Origin: an uncultured Eubacteriales bacterium
GTDB lineage: Bacteria > Bacillota > Clostridia > Oscillospirales > Acutalibacteraceae
Direction: 5' to 3'
Assembly: GCA_934636435.1 (NCBI GenBank)
Contig: CAKUAQ010000020.1
Span: forward strand, 1-35,737
Length of the DNA: 35,737 bases
Under the pieces are notes generated by a model that ran no database searches, was not told the origin of the DNA, and saw only the letters and a program-made list of their open reading frames with translations. Position numbers and translations under genes: made by a program. Of the stretch, positions 23,550 to 31,056 are shown piece by piece (within the stretch, counting starts at the first letter, position 1; each line of letters starts with the position of its first letter).

Positions 23550-24716
23550 GTGATCTATTGGGATAATGCCGCCACCACCTACCCGAAGCCACCGGTGGTG
23601 CAGCAGGCGGTGGCGGCGGCGCTGCGGCAATACGGTGCGAACCCCGGTCGGGGCGGCCATGCCATGAGTCTGGCCACCTCGGAGCAGCTGTATCGCTGTC
23701 GGGAAGCGGCGGCGTCGTTTTTCGGCCTGTCCGATCCGACCGGGGTGATCTTTACCCCGAATTGCACCGCGTCGCTGAATTATGTGATCCGGGCGTTGCT
23801 GGCGGACGGCGGACGGGTCGTCATTTCCGATCTGGAGCACAACGCCGTGTGGCGGCCGGTGTATGCGCTGTCGCCCCGATTCCCCCGCTACGATGTGGCG
23901 GCGTGGGATGCGGATGAGGATACGCTGGTGGAGAATTTTCGCCGGGCGATCCGCCGGGATACCCGGCTGATCGTCTGCACCCACGCCTCCAACGTATTCG
24001 GTGTGACCTTCCCGGTCAAACGGCTGGCGGAGCTGGCGCACACATACGGACTGCCCTTGTGTGTGGATGCGGCGCAGTCGGCGGGAGTGCTGCCGCTCCA
24101 TATGGAACAGGATGGCATCGACTATCTGTGCGTGGCGGCGCATAAGGGACTGTATGCGCCCATGGGCACGGGCCTGCTGCTGTGTCGGGAGCGGGAGCAG
24201 GTCACACCTTTGCTGCGGGGCGGCACCGGCAGCTATTCCCGTCGACCGGAGCAGCCGCAGGAGCTGCCCGACCGTCTGGAGAGCGGCACCCCCAATACAC
24301 CGGGACTGTGCGGTCTGCTGGCAGGGCTGACGTTTGTGCAGGGGCAGGGACGGGAGCGCATCTACCACCATGAATTGGGGCTGCTGCAACAGATATATGA
24401 CCGGCTGCAGGGGCGCTCCGGGATTCGTCTGTATACCCCCCGGCCGGAGATGGGAAAATCCGCCCCGGTATTGTCCCTCAATGTGGAAGGCATCCCCAGC
24501 GAGCAGGTGGGGGAGCGGCTGGCGGCGGCGGATATCGCCGTGCGGGCGGGGCTGCACTGCGCCCCACTGGCGCACACCCGGTTCGGCACTCTGCCCGACG
24601 GAACGGTGCGTCTGGCACCGTCGGCTTTTTCCAACGCGAAAGAGGTCGAACAAATTTGTAAATTTTTTATTCAAATTACGCAAAAAACATTGCACCCTGC
24701 GAAAAATATGCTATAA
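23550..24716 (+). CDS. class V PLP-dependent aminotransferase, cysteine desulfurase-like
   Basis: PLP enzyme of 388 aa of the Csd/NifS-SufS superfamily, probably releasing sulfur (or selenium) from cysteine (or selenocysteine). MIYWDNAATTYPKP at the start and the Asn-Pro-Gly-Arg-Gly-Gly-His loop are typical of the CsdB-like branch. The cofactor site is visible: His97 in LEHN, Asp173 and Gln176 in VDAAQSAG, and Lys199 in AAHKGLYAPMG. The catalytic Cys337 lies in RAGLHCAPLAH. The start is a GTG at 23550. It is paired with the DUF3343 gene. No iscU or other Fe-S assembly gene is adjacent, so a role outside general Fe-S assembly is possible. Confidence 0.88.
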   Translation: MIYWDNAATTYPKPPVVQQAVAAALRQYGANPGRGGHAMSLATSEQLYRCREAAASFFGLSDPTGVIFTPNCTASLNYVIRALLADGGRVVISDLEHNAVWRPVYALSPRFPRYDVAAWDADEDTLVENFRRAIRRDTRLIVCTHASNVFGVTFPVKRLAELAHTYGLPLCVDAAQSAGVLPLHMEQDGIDYLCVAAHKGLYAPMGTGLLLCREREQVTPLLRGGTGSYSRRPEQPQELPDRLESGTPNTPGLCGLLAGLTFVQGQGRERIYHHELGLLQQIYDRLQGRSGIRLYTPRPEMGKSAPVLSLNVEGIPSEQVGERLAAADIAVRAGLHCAPLAHTRFGTLPDGTVRLAPSAFSNAKEVEQICKFFIQITQKTLHPAKNML

Positions 24717-24717
24717 T
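24690..24717 (+). promoter_or_regulatory. promoter of cdaA-cdaR
   Basis: TTGCAC (24690-24695) and TATAAT (24712-24717) are 16 bp apart and overlap the end of the aminotransferase gene. The leader to the ATG at 24812 is about 87 nt and holds a 6-bp GC stem (CGGCGG with CCGCCG) and further GC-rich complementary stretches. Confidence 0.6.
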
Positions 24718-24811
24718 TATATGCTGTATGGAAATGGGACGGCGGCAACCCGCCGGATGCAGATAAATGGAGCCGCGGCAGGCGGCTTGTCGGACGCAGG
24801 GGGCAAAGAAC

Positions 24812-25690
24812 ATGGCAGCTTTTTTTCAGATGATTTGGGAGCAGATCAAGCTGTTTTTCGGGTCGTATCACTGGGTGACGGATACGCTGGATATTCTGGT
24901 GGTCGCTCTGATCATCTATTTTCTGATCCGACTGGTGCGGGATTCCCGGGCGGAGCAGCTGATCAAAGGGATCCTGATCCTGGCGTTCATGTATTTGTTG
25001 GCATACCTGCTGCGGCTGACCACGGTGGAGTATGTGCTGAAGGCGATCTTCGATAACGGTCTGCTGCTGCTGGTGGTGGTGTTCCAGCCGGAGATTCGGC
25101 GAGCGCTGGAGCAGGCAGGACATTCCCGGCTGGGGGTGCTGCGCATTTTCGGCGGGCTGAACAGCATGGACAGCACAGTACTGGTGGAGCAGTGGAACAA
25201 GGCTATTGATGCCACCGCCGATGCGGTGGAGATTCTGCAGCGGCAGAAGATGGGCGCGCTCATCGTGCTGGAGCGTTCCACCCGCCTGGGCGAGATCGCC
25301 CGCTCCGGGACGCTGATCGAGGCAGAGCCGTCCGGCGAGCTGATCTCCAACATATTTTTCAATAAGGCGCCGCTCCATGACGGAGCTATGATCATCCGGG
25401 AGGGTAAGATCCATGCGGCGGGCTGCATCCTGCCGCTGACCGATAATTTGCAGATCAGCCGGGAGCTGGGCACCCGTCACCGGGCGGGCGTGGGCATGAG
25501 CGAAAACTCCGACTGCGTGGTGGTGATCCTGTCGGAGGAGACCGGCACCATTTCTCTGGCGGAGTCCGGTGAGCTGACCCGGAACTATACAAAAGAAACC
25601 CTGAAAAAGGCGCTGGCGGATCGCATACTGTGGAACGCGGAGGAAACGAAACCGCGCATCCGTCGCCGCAGAAAGGGGGCGAGATCGTGA
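24812..25690 (+). CDS. cdaA: diadenylate cyclase CdaA
   Basis: Membrane-bound enzyme that makes cyclic di-AMP from two ATP, 292 aa. Three N-terminal membrane segments (about residues 25-40, 50-68 and 80-92) precede the DAC domain (about 100-250). The catalytic DGA (190-192 in HDGAMII) and RHR (222-224 in GTRHRAG) motifs are both intact, so it should be active. The ATG at 24812 follows GGGGG; an earlier in-frame ATG at 24767 lies in the structured leader. The stop overlaps the start of cdaR, its usual partner. glmM, normally third in this operon, is about 15 kb upstream. Confidence 0.96.
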   Translation: MAAFFQMIWEQIKLFFGSYHWVTDTLDILVVALIIYFLIRLVRDSRAEQLIKGILILAFMYLLAYLLRLTTVEYVLKAIFDNGLLLLVVVFQPEIRRALEQAGHSRLGVLRIFGGLNSMDSTVLVEQWNKAIDATADAVEILQRQKMGALIVLERSTRLGEIARSGTLIEAEPSGELISNIFFNKAPLHDGAMIIREGKIHAAGCILPLTDNLQISRELGTRHRAGVGMSENSDCVVVILSEETGTISLAESGELTRNYTKETLKKALADRILWNAEETKPRIRRRRKGARS

Positions 25691-27009
25691 AACATCGGAT
25701 CTCTTTGAGCCGACTGATGCACAACGATAAGCTGATGCTGGTGGTGTCGCTGGTGCTGGCGATCCTCGTGTGGGCGCTGGTGGTGTATGGTCCCAGCAAC
25801 GCCGAGGATCAGGTGATCACCGGTGTGCCGGTGTCCGTGACGCTGAACGATTACGCCACCCAGACTCTGAATCTGCGAGTCACCGAGGGCGGGGACAGCA
25901 CCGCCACCGTGCGGGTGCACGGTCTGCGCTCGGTGGTCAGCAAGCTGACGGCGGCGGATATCACCGTCACCGCCGATACCGGCAACGTCATTCGGGAGGG
26001 CACCTATACGCTGCCCCTGCGCGCCACCTCCTCCGGGGATTATTCCATCCAGAGCGTGGTGGGAACGGACGGCACCAACAGCACCGTCACGGTGACGGTG
26101 GACGCCTGGAGAGAGTCGGCGTTCCCGGTGACGGTGGAGACTCCCAACCTGACGGTCGTGGATGAGCAGACCATGCAGTTCGGCACGCCGATCTGCAGCG
26201 GCGCCGCTATGACCGATGGGAAGATCACCGTCAGCGGCCCCCGTGGGACGGTGGGGCGTATCGCCACGGTGGCGGCGGTGGTGGATGACACCGCTGTGAT
26301 CGGGGAGGCACAGACCTTCACCGGGCGGCTGGAGGCACGCAATGAGGCCGGCGAGGTGCTGAAGGGCGTGTCCTTCAAGAATGCCGAGGACGGGCAGATC
26401 GGTGTGACGGTACCGGTGCTGAGCTATCGGCAGGTGAAACTGAATCCGACGCTGCTGCACGTGCCGGCCGGCTATCAGGGGCAGAATACTCTCATCACGG
26501 CCACTCCCTCCATGCTGGAGATGTGGGGAGTGCCCAGCGAGCTGGACGAGTATGAGCAGGTGTTGCAAAGCAAGGTGCAGCTGGATTTTGACCGGCTGCA
26601 GCCGGGACAATTGACTCAGGAGGTCGCGCTGGATGCACCGGAGGGGATTCGGGTGGACGGCGGCGTGACCGCCGTGAAGTTGCAGGTGCGTCTGTCCGGC
26701 GTGTCCAGCCGTAAGCTGGATGTGGCCATCGGCGATGCCAATTTGCGGTTCACCAATGTGCCCTCCGGCTATACCGTCACCGGCAGCCAATCGGTGCTGA
26801 CCGGCGTGACTCTGTGCGGTCCCTCCCGGGTGCTGTCGCAGATCAAAGCGTCCGATATACTGGCAACGGTGGATGCCGCCGGCATCTCCGCCACCGGCAA
26901 GCAGACGGTGACGGCGCGGATCACGGTCAACGGCCGGGACACCGTGTGGGCCTATTATGGGGGTACGAAGAACGGCGTGGATCTGGTGGTATCGGTCAGC
27001 GGCGGTTGA
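25687..27009 (+). CDS. cdaR: YbbR-domain protein, CdaA regulator CdaR
   Basis: Membrane-anchored extracellular protein of 440 aa that modulates CdaA. A basic N-terminus and a single membrane segment (about residues 18-35, LVVSLVLAILVWALVVYG) are followed by about four repeats of the YbbR domain, each with a pattern like VTGVPVSV or VTVETPNL and a following GxxxxV turn. The start is a GTG at 25687 that overlaps the cdaA stop (GTGA), preceded by AAAGGGGG. A stem-loop follows the stop. Co-translation with cdaA suggests a complex at the membrane. Confidence 0.92.
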   Translation: MKHRISLSRLMHNDKLMLVVSLVLAILVWALVVYGPSNAEDQVITGVPVSVTLNDYATQTLNLRVTEGGDSTATVRVHGLRSVVSKLTAADITVTADTGNVIREGTYTLPLRATSSGDYSIQSVVGTDGTNSTVTVTVDAWRESAFPVTVETPNLTVVDEQTMQFGTPICSGAAMTDGKITVSGPRGTVGRIATVAAVVDDTAVIGEAQTFTGRLEARNEAGEVLKGVSFKNAEDGQIGVTVPVLSYRQVKLNPTLLHVPAGYQGQNTLITATPSMLEMWGVPSELDEYEQVLQSKVQLDFDRLQPGQLTQEVALDAPEGIRVDGGVTAVKLQVRLSGVSSRKLDVAIGDANLRFTNVPSGYTVTGSQSVLTGVTLCGPSRVLSQIKASDILATVDAAGISATGKQTVTARITVNGRDTVWAYYGGTKNGVDLVVSVSGG

Positions 27010-27018
27010 CCGAAAGAG

Positions 27019-27049
27019 CACCCGGCGGAAGCAGCGCTTTCGCCGGGTG
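27019..27049 (+). terminator. stem-loop terminator after cdaR
   Basis: A 14-bp stem with one G-T pair (27019-27032 with 27036-27049) and a 3-nt loop begins 9 bp after the stop. The downstream T stretch is interrupted (TGTTGCCGTTTTG), so termination may be incomplete. Confidence 0.7.
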
Positions 27050-27093
27050 TGTTGCCGTTTTGCGGTGACACCGAAAAAATCCGAAAAAACCTA

Positions 27094-27122
27094 TTGACAA
27101 TTCCCCGGACGACTGGTATAAT
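27094..27122 (+). promoter_or_regulatory. consensus promoter of infC-rpmI-rplT
   Basis: TTGACA (27094-27099) and TATAAT (27117-27122) match the sigma-A consensus exactly, with a 17-bp spacer and a TGG extended -10. The expected start is near 27129. Confidence 0.93.
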
Positions 27123-27128
27123 AGCAGA

Positions 27129-27290
27129 GCAAATCAAGCAGAGCGTTTGCCCGCTCTCACCTCAGGATTCCGTTCCGAAGGGTCGATAACCGTTATTTCT
27201 GCCGGCGGCCGCAGGGTCGTGTCGGCGTCTCGGTGTGCGGGCAGCGTGGCTGTCCGCTTTTTTGTATATTCCGAACGGAGGTGCTTTCCC
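27129..27290 (+). promoter_or_regulatory. infC leader with transcription attenuator (L20-leader-like)
   Basis: A leader of about 160 nt separates the promoter from infC. Near its end a 9-bp stem with one G-T pair (27237-27245 with 27249-27257) runs into TTTTTT (27258-27263), a textbook intrinsic terminator ahead of the gene. An upstream CTGCC near 27199 could pair with the GGGCAG of the terminator arm as an antiterminator. In Bacillus this operon is repressed by L20 binding to such a leader, causing early termination; the same logic is likely here. Confidence 0.75.
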
Positions 27291-27809
27291 ATAGCCAAGA
27301 AAGAACTGCAGATCAACGAACAGATTCGGGATGCTCAGCTTCGCATCATCGGGGCTGACGGGGCGCAGCTGGGCGTGATGTCCGCCCGGGATGCCCAGAA
27401 TTTAGCCGACGAGGCCGGGCTGGATCTGGTGAAGATCGCCCCCACGGCGCAGCCGCCGGTATGCCGCATCATGGATTACGGTAAATACCGCTTTGAACAG
27501 GCCAAGAAAGAGAAGGAAGCCCGTAAGAATCAGCGGGTGGTGGAGATCAAAGAGGTGCGTCTGGGTCTGAATATCGATGTAGGCGATTTCAACACCAAGG
27601 TGGCGCAGGCGACCCGGTTCCTGCAGCACGGCGATAAGGTGAAGGTCAACATCCGGTTCCGCGGGCGCGAAATGGCGCACCCTGAGATGGGACTGGAGCC
27701 CATGCGGCGGTTTGCAGAGGCACTGGCGGAGATTGCTTCCGTCGAAAAGCCCGCCAAGCTGGAGGGACGGAATATGCTGATGTTCCTGACCCCGAAAGCG
27801 GCGAAATAA
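27291..27809 (+). CDS. infC: translation initiation factor IF-3
   Basis: IF-3 keeps ribosomal subunits apart and checks the initiator tRNA and start codon. It is 172 aa, the normal size. The N-domain begins with INEQIRD (residues 8-14), a lysine-rich linker (AKKEKEARKNQ) follows, and the C-domain has EIKEVRLG and VKVNIRFRGREM. The start codon is ATA at 27291: it lies 7 nt after a perfect GGAGGTG, and conserved IF-3 sequence begins right there. No ATG, GTG or TTG fits at that spacing. Rare infC start codons (AUU, AUA) let IF-3 repress its own translation, known from E. coli and Bacillus relatives. Confidence 0.95.
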   Translation: MAKKELQINEQIRDAQLRIIGADGAQLGVMSARDAQNLADEAGLDLVKIAPTAQPPVCRIMDYGKYRFEQAKKEKEARKNQRVVEIKEVRLGLNIDVGDFNTKVAQATRFLQHGDKVKVNIRFRGREMAHPEMGLEPMRRFAEALAEIASVEKPAKLEGRNMLMFLTPKAAK

Positions 27810-27873
27810 TTATTCATTTGTTGCGTACAGGCCTTGCCTGTTTACACAAAAGCTATTAAGGAGGACATACAAT

Positions 27874-28071
27874 ATGCCTAAGATCAAAACGCACAGCGGT
27901 GCGAAGAAGCGTTTCAAGCTGAGCAAGACCGGCAAGGCGATTCGCGGCCATGCCTACAAGTCTCACATCCTCAACAAGAAAACAACCAAGCGTAAGAGAA
28001 ATCTGCGCAAGACGGTGGCGGCAGATAAGACCAATCTGTCGGCGATCAAGCGTATGATCCCCTACAAATAA
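27874..28071 (+). CDS. rpmI: 50S ribosomal protein bL35
   Basis: Ribosomal protein of 65 aa, very basic, with the family start MPKIKTHSGAKKRFK and KKTTKRKRNLRK in the middle. AAGGAGG lies about 8 nt before the ATG. It is the second gene of infC-rpmI-rplT, 64 bp after infC. Confidence 0.98.
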   Translation: MPKIKTHSGAKKRFKLSKTGKAIRGHAYKSHILNKKTTKRKRNLRKTVAADKTNLSAIKRMIPYK

Positions 28072-28103
28072 TCGAAACGGACGAGAGACGGAGGTAAAGA
28101 AAA

Positions 28104-28457
28104 ATGGCTCGTATTAAAGGCGCAATGATGACGCGCAAGAGAAGAAAGAAAGTTTTGAAGCTGGCGAAGGGCTACTATGGCGCTAAGTCCAAGCTGTTCA
28201 AGACCGCGAAAGAAGCCGTGATGAAGTCCGGCCAGTATGCCTATATCGGCCGTAAGCAGCGCAAGCGCGATTTCCGTCGCCTGTGGATCGCCCGCATCAA
28301 TGCGGCGGCCAAGCTGAACGGCATGAATTACTCCACCTTCATGAACGGTCTGAAGAAGGCCGACGTCACCCTCAACCGCAAGATGCTGGCTGAGCTGGCG
28401 GTGTCCGATGCGGCTGCTTTCACCGCTCTGGTGGAAAAGGCCAAGGCGGCTCTGTAA
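28104..28457 (+). CDS. rplT: 50S ribosomal protein bL20
   Basis: Ribosomal protein of 117 aa needed early in 50S assembly; in Bacillus it also represses its own operon by binding the infC leader. The family start MARIKGAMMTRKRRKKVLKLAKGY (in pieces) and IGRKQRKRDFRRLWIARINAA are present. A GGAGG site precedes the ATG. A terminator follows. Confidence 0.98.
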   Translation: MARIKGAMMTRKRRKKVLKLAKGYYGAKSKLFKTAKEAVMKSGQYAYIGRKQRKRDFRRLWIARINAAAKLNGMNYSTFMNGLKKADVTLNRKMLAELAVSDAAAFTALVEKAKAAL

Positions 28458-28466
28458 AAAAGATGC

Positions 28467-28503
28467 AATTGCGCCCGTCGATTCCGGCGGACGCAATTTT
28501 CTT
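28467..28503 (+). terminator. intrinsic terminator after rplT
   Basis: AATTGCG (28467-28473) pairs with CGCAATT (28492-28498), with inner CCG/CGG pairs, and runs into TTCTTT. It begins 9 bp after the rplT stop. Confidence 0.82.
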
Positions 28504-28762
28504 TAGGCAAAGCGATCCGGGTGCAGCCGTTCCTGAAACGATCTGCCTTCCCGCAGCCGGTCGGGGATTTTCGGCAAGCCGCGTGTCAAGGATGGCGCAG
28601 TGCCCCCGGCGGAGAAGGCGAACGCGCTCGGAGCGGGGGGCGGCAAAACGGACAGATGTGCGGTTGAGCCGCAAAGGGATCGTGCACGGATCGTTTTTGG
28701 GTCGGAGCGGTGATTGCCCGGCCTGCGGCGGCGAGCCGATGAACCGAAACGAGGTGAACGGG

Positions 28763-29548
28763 ATGGTTGTGACCAGTAAGGACAATCCGCTGGTGAAAGA
28801 ATGGCGGCAGCTGTGCCGGGAGACGAAGCGACGGCGGCAGAGCGGCTGCTTTGCGCTGGAGGGGGCGCGGCTGTGCGGTGATGCGCTCGGCTCCGGCCTG
28901 CCGGTGCGGGCGGTGTTGTATACCCCGGCGGCGCGGGAAACCTACGGCGCCGCGGTGGAGGCTCTGGCAGCGGCGGCGGAGCAGACGGCGGAGATCACGC
29001 CGGAGCTGGCGCAGTATATGGCGGATACCGCCACCCCGCAGGGGGTATTCTGCATCGCAAAAATTCTTGACAATCCGCTCAGTTTGGATACAATAGATAC
29101 CATGGGTCGGTATGGGCTGCTGGAGGATATTCAGGATCCCGGCAATCTGGGGACGATGATTCGCACGGCGGAGGCGCTGGGTCTGGACGGACTGGTGCTG
29201 TCCGCCGGCTGCTGCGATGTCTATAACCCCAAGGTGCTGCGCAGCAGCATGGGAGGCGTGTTCCGGCTGCCCCTGCTGACCGGCGTATCCATGCCCGAAG
29301 CCATCCGCACTTTACAGGTGCGGGGGATGCGGGCCTATGCCTGCGTGGTGGATGCGGATGCCTGTCCGGTGCAGACGGCGGCTTTCGGTCCGGGATCTCT
29401 GTGCGTCATCGGCAATGAGGGCAACGGCCTGCGTCCGGAAACGGTGGAGGCCTGCGTCCGGCGTATTACCATCCCTATGACCGGCCGGGCTGAATCGCTG
29501 AATGCGTCGCTGGCGGCCGGAATCGTGATGTGGGAAATGAGACGTTAG
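28763..29548 (+). CDS. TrmH/SpoU-family RNA 2'-O-ribose methyltransferase
   Basis: SPOUT methyltransferase of 261 aa, probably acting on 23S rRNA as do its relatives next to rplT in Firmicutes. An N-terminal substrate-binding domain (about residues 1-100, with NPLVKEWRQL) precedes the knotted catalytic domain. Motif 1 is LEDIQDPGNLGTMIRTAEALG (Asn128, Arg134), motif 2 is VIGNEGNGL (215-223), and motif 3 is IPMTGRAESLNASLAAGI (237-254). The ATG at 28763 is 6 nt after GAGGTG; an in-frame ATG at 28739 has a poorer ribosome site. The 300 bp between rplT and this gene show only the terminator and a short hairpin before TTTTT near 28695. Confidence 0.9.
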   Translation: MVVTSKDNPLVKEWRQLCRETKRRRQSGCFALEGARLCGDALGSGLPVRAVLYTPAARETYGAAVEALAAAAEQTAEITPELAQYMADTATPQGVFCIAKILDNPLSLDTIDTMGRYGLLEDIQDPGNLGTMIRTAEALGLDGLVLSAGCCDVYNPKVLRSSMGGVFRLPLLTGVSMPEAIRTLQVRGMRAYACVVDADACPVQTAAFGPGSLCVIGNEGNGLRPETVEACVRRITIPMTGRAESLNASLAAGIVMWEMRR

Positions 29549-29564
29549 CCGTTAGGAAGCAGAT

Positions 29565-29592
29565 ATTAGGAGAGGACGATTAGGAGAGGACG
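29565..29592 (+). repeat. 14-bp perfect tandem duplication
   Basis: ATTAGGAGAGGACG occurs twice head to tail (29565-29578 and 29579-29592) in the gap between the methyltransferase and dprA. Each copy contains a ribosome-site-like AGGAGAGG, but no gene starts there. Confidence 0.85.
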
Positions 29593-29745
29593 GACACCGA
29601 GACCGGATGCCTTTGGTCAGAAAATGCGCATTCGATGGGGCGGTCGGGTCTGCGCGGACGTTGCCGGAGGTGAAAAACGGCCAACCGGGACAGCCAATCG
29701 CCCGTCATTTGGAAAACAAAAGCAGCCGCAGGGAGGGAGAGAAGG

Positions 29746-31023
29746 ATGGACAGCCGCTTATACTGGATCTGGCTATCCCGGGCGTTGCCGCTGGGAGACA
29801 AGCACATGAACGAGCTGCTGGACACCTTCGGCACCGCCCGGGCGGTGTATGAGGCTTCTCCGGCCGCTCTGCGGGAGACGGGACTGCCGGCGGCCCTGTG
29901 TGAGCGGCTGGCGGAGCGCTCGTTGGAGGAGTCGCGGGGGATCCTTGAGCGCACCGTGCAGGACGGCGACTGGATTCTGACACCGGAGGACGCATTGTAT
30001 CCTTCCCGTCTGCGCCAGCTGGCGAACGGCTGTCCGGCGGTGCTGTACTGTCGGGGAACGCTGCCGGATCTGGATGTTACTCCCGCCATAGCGGTGGTGG
30101 GCACGCGGAAATGTACGCCTGCGGGCGAACGGGAGGCTTTTGCCGTGGCGGCCGGACTGGCCGCCGGCGGCTTGATCGTGGTCAGCGGCGGTGCGCGCGG
30201 CATTGATGCGGCGGCGCATCGGGGTGCGCTGGCGGCAGGCGGTATCACCATTGTGGTCATGGCCTGTGAGCTGAACGGCAATTATCCGGCGGAGACAGCC
30301 GATGTGCGGCGGATGACGGTGGAGCACGGCGGTCTGCTGGTATCCGAGTTTCCGCCCGGATTTAAGCCGAATTGCCTCTATCCGGTGCGCAATCGCCTGA
30401 TGGTGGGCTTGAGCCAGGGGGTCCTCGTGGCGCAAACGCCCCTGCGCAGCGGCGGCCGCATTACCGCCCGGATCGCCCGGGAGGAGGGCGCCGATCTGTT
30501 TGCACTGCCTGCCGCCATCTCCGATCCCATGGGAGAGGGAGGCAATGCGGAGCTGCGGGGCGGCGCCATGATTTGCCGGGGCGCAGGCGATATTCTGGAG
30601 GAATATGCGTCCCTGTATCCCGGAATGCTGGATGTGTCAGCCGGAGAGGAGATGCAGTGCCGGGAGCTGCGCCGCCCTGTGCCCGCCACCGACCGCGCTG
30701 TGCGTCGCGAGCAGAAGCAGCAGGAGAAGCGCAGGGCGAAAGAAAAGAAGCGCCGCGCCAAAACCGGAGCGGCTGCTTCCGAGCCCAAGAGTGCGGACAC
30801 TGTTTCCGGCGCGGCGCATGCGACCGCAGCTCCAAAGGTTTGCCCGGCGGCATCGGAAACAGCCCGACGGGTGTGGGAATCGCTGACGGACTCCCCTTGC
30901 CCGGTGGACGAGTTGGCACAGCGGTCCGGTCTGACCGTGCCCGCGCTGCTGGCGGCGCTCACCGAGCTGGAAATGCTGGGCGCAGCGGCGCAGCAGGCCG
31001 GACAGCAATACCGCAGACAGTAA
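29746..31023 (+). CDS. dprA: DNA-processing protein DprA (Smf)
   Basis: Loads RecA on incoming single-stranded DNA during natural transformation, and is also conserved in non-competent bacteria. It is 425 aa, longer than usual. A helical N-domain (about residues 1-75) is followed by the Rossmann-like core with VVGTRKCT (117-124), SGGARGIDAAAH (147-158), SEFPPG (200-205) and YPVRNR (212-217). A highly charged Lys/Arg/Glu stretch (about 322-342) and an Ala-rich linker lead to a C-terminal winged helix (about 375-425). The linker accounts for the extra length. AGGGAGG lies about 9 nt before the ATG. It is 33 bp from topA, the usual neighbour. Confidence 0.94.
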   Translation: MDSRLYWIWLSRALPLGDKHMNELLDTFGTARAVYEASPAALRETGLPAALCERLAERSLEESRGILERTVQDGDWILTPEDALYPSRLRQLANGCPAVLYCRGTLPDLDVTPAIAVVGTRKCTPAGEREAFAVAAGLAAGGLIVVSGGARGIDAAAHRGALAAGGITIVVMACELNGNYPAETADVRRMTVEHGGLLVSEFPPGFKPNCLYPVRNRLMVGLSQGVLVAQTPLRSGGRITARIAREEGADLFALPAAISDPMGEGGNAELRGGAMICRGAGDILEEYASLYPGMLDVSAGEEMQCRELRRPVPATDRAVRREQKQQEKRRAKEKKRRAKTGAAASEPKSADTVSGAAHATAAPKVCPAASETARRVWESLTDSPCPVDELAQRSGLTVPALLAALTELEMLGAAAQQAGQQYRRQ

Positions 31024-31056
31024 CGGCATTTCGCGACGGCAGGAAAGGAGCCGATT

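Noticed and set aside
27147..27290. N-terminal extension of IF-3 from an in-frame ATG/GTG-like start at 27147
   Set aside because: It would run through the leader attenuator and has no similarity to IF-3; the conserved protein starts at the ATA behind a perfect ribosome site.
28690..28706. Hairpin GATCGTGCACGGATC followed by TTTTT as a second terminator
   Set aside because: The stem is short and imperfect and lies just before the methyltransferase gene, so it was not listed as a terminator feature.
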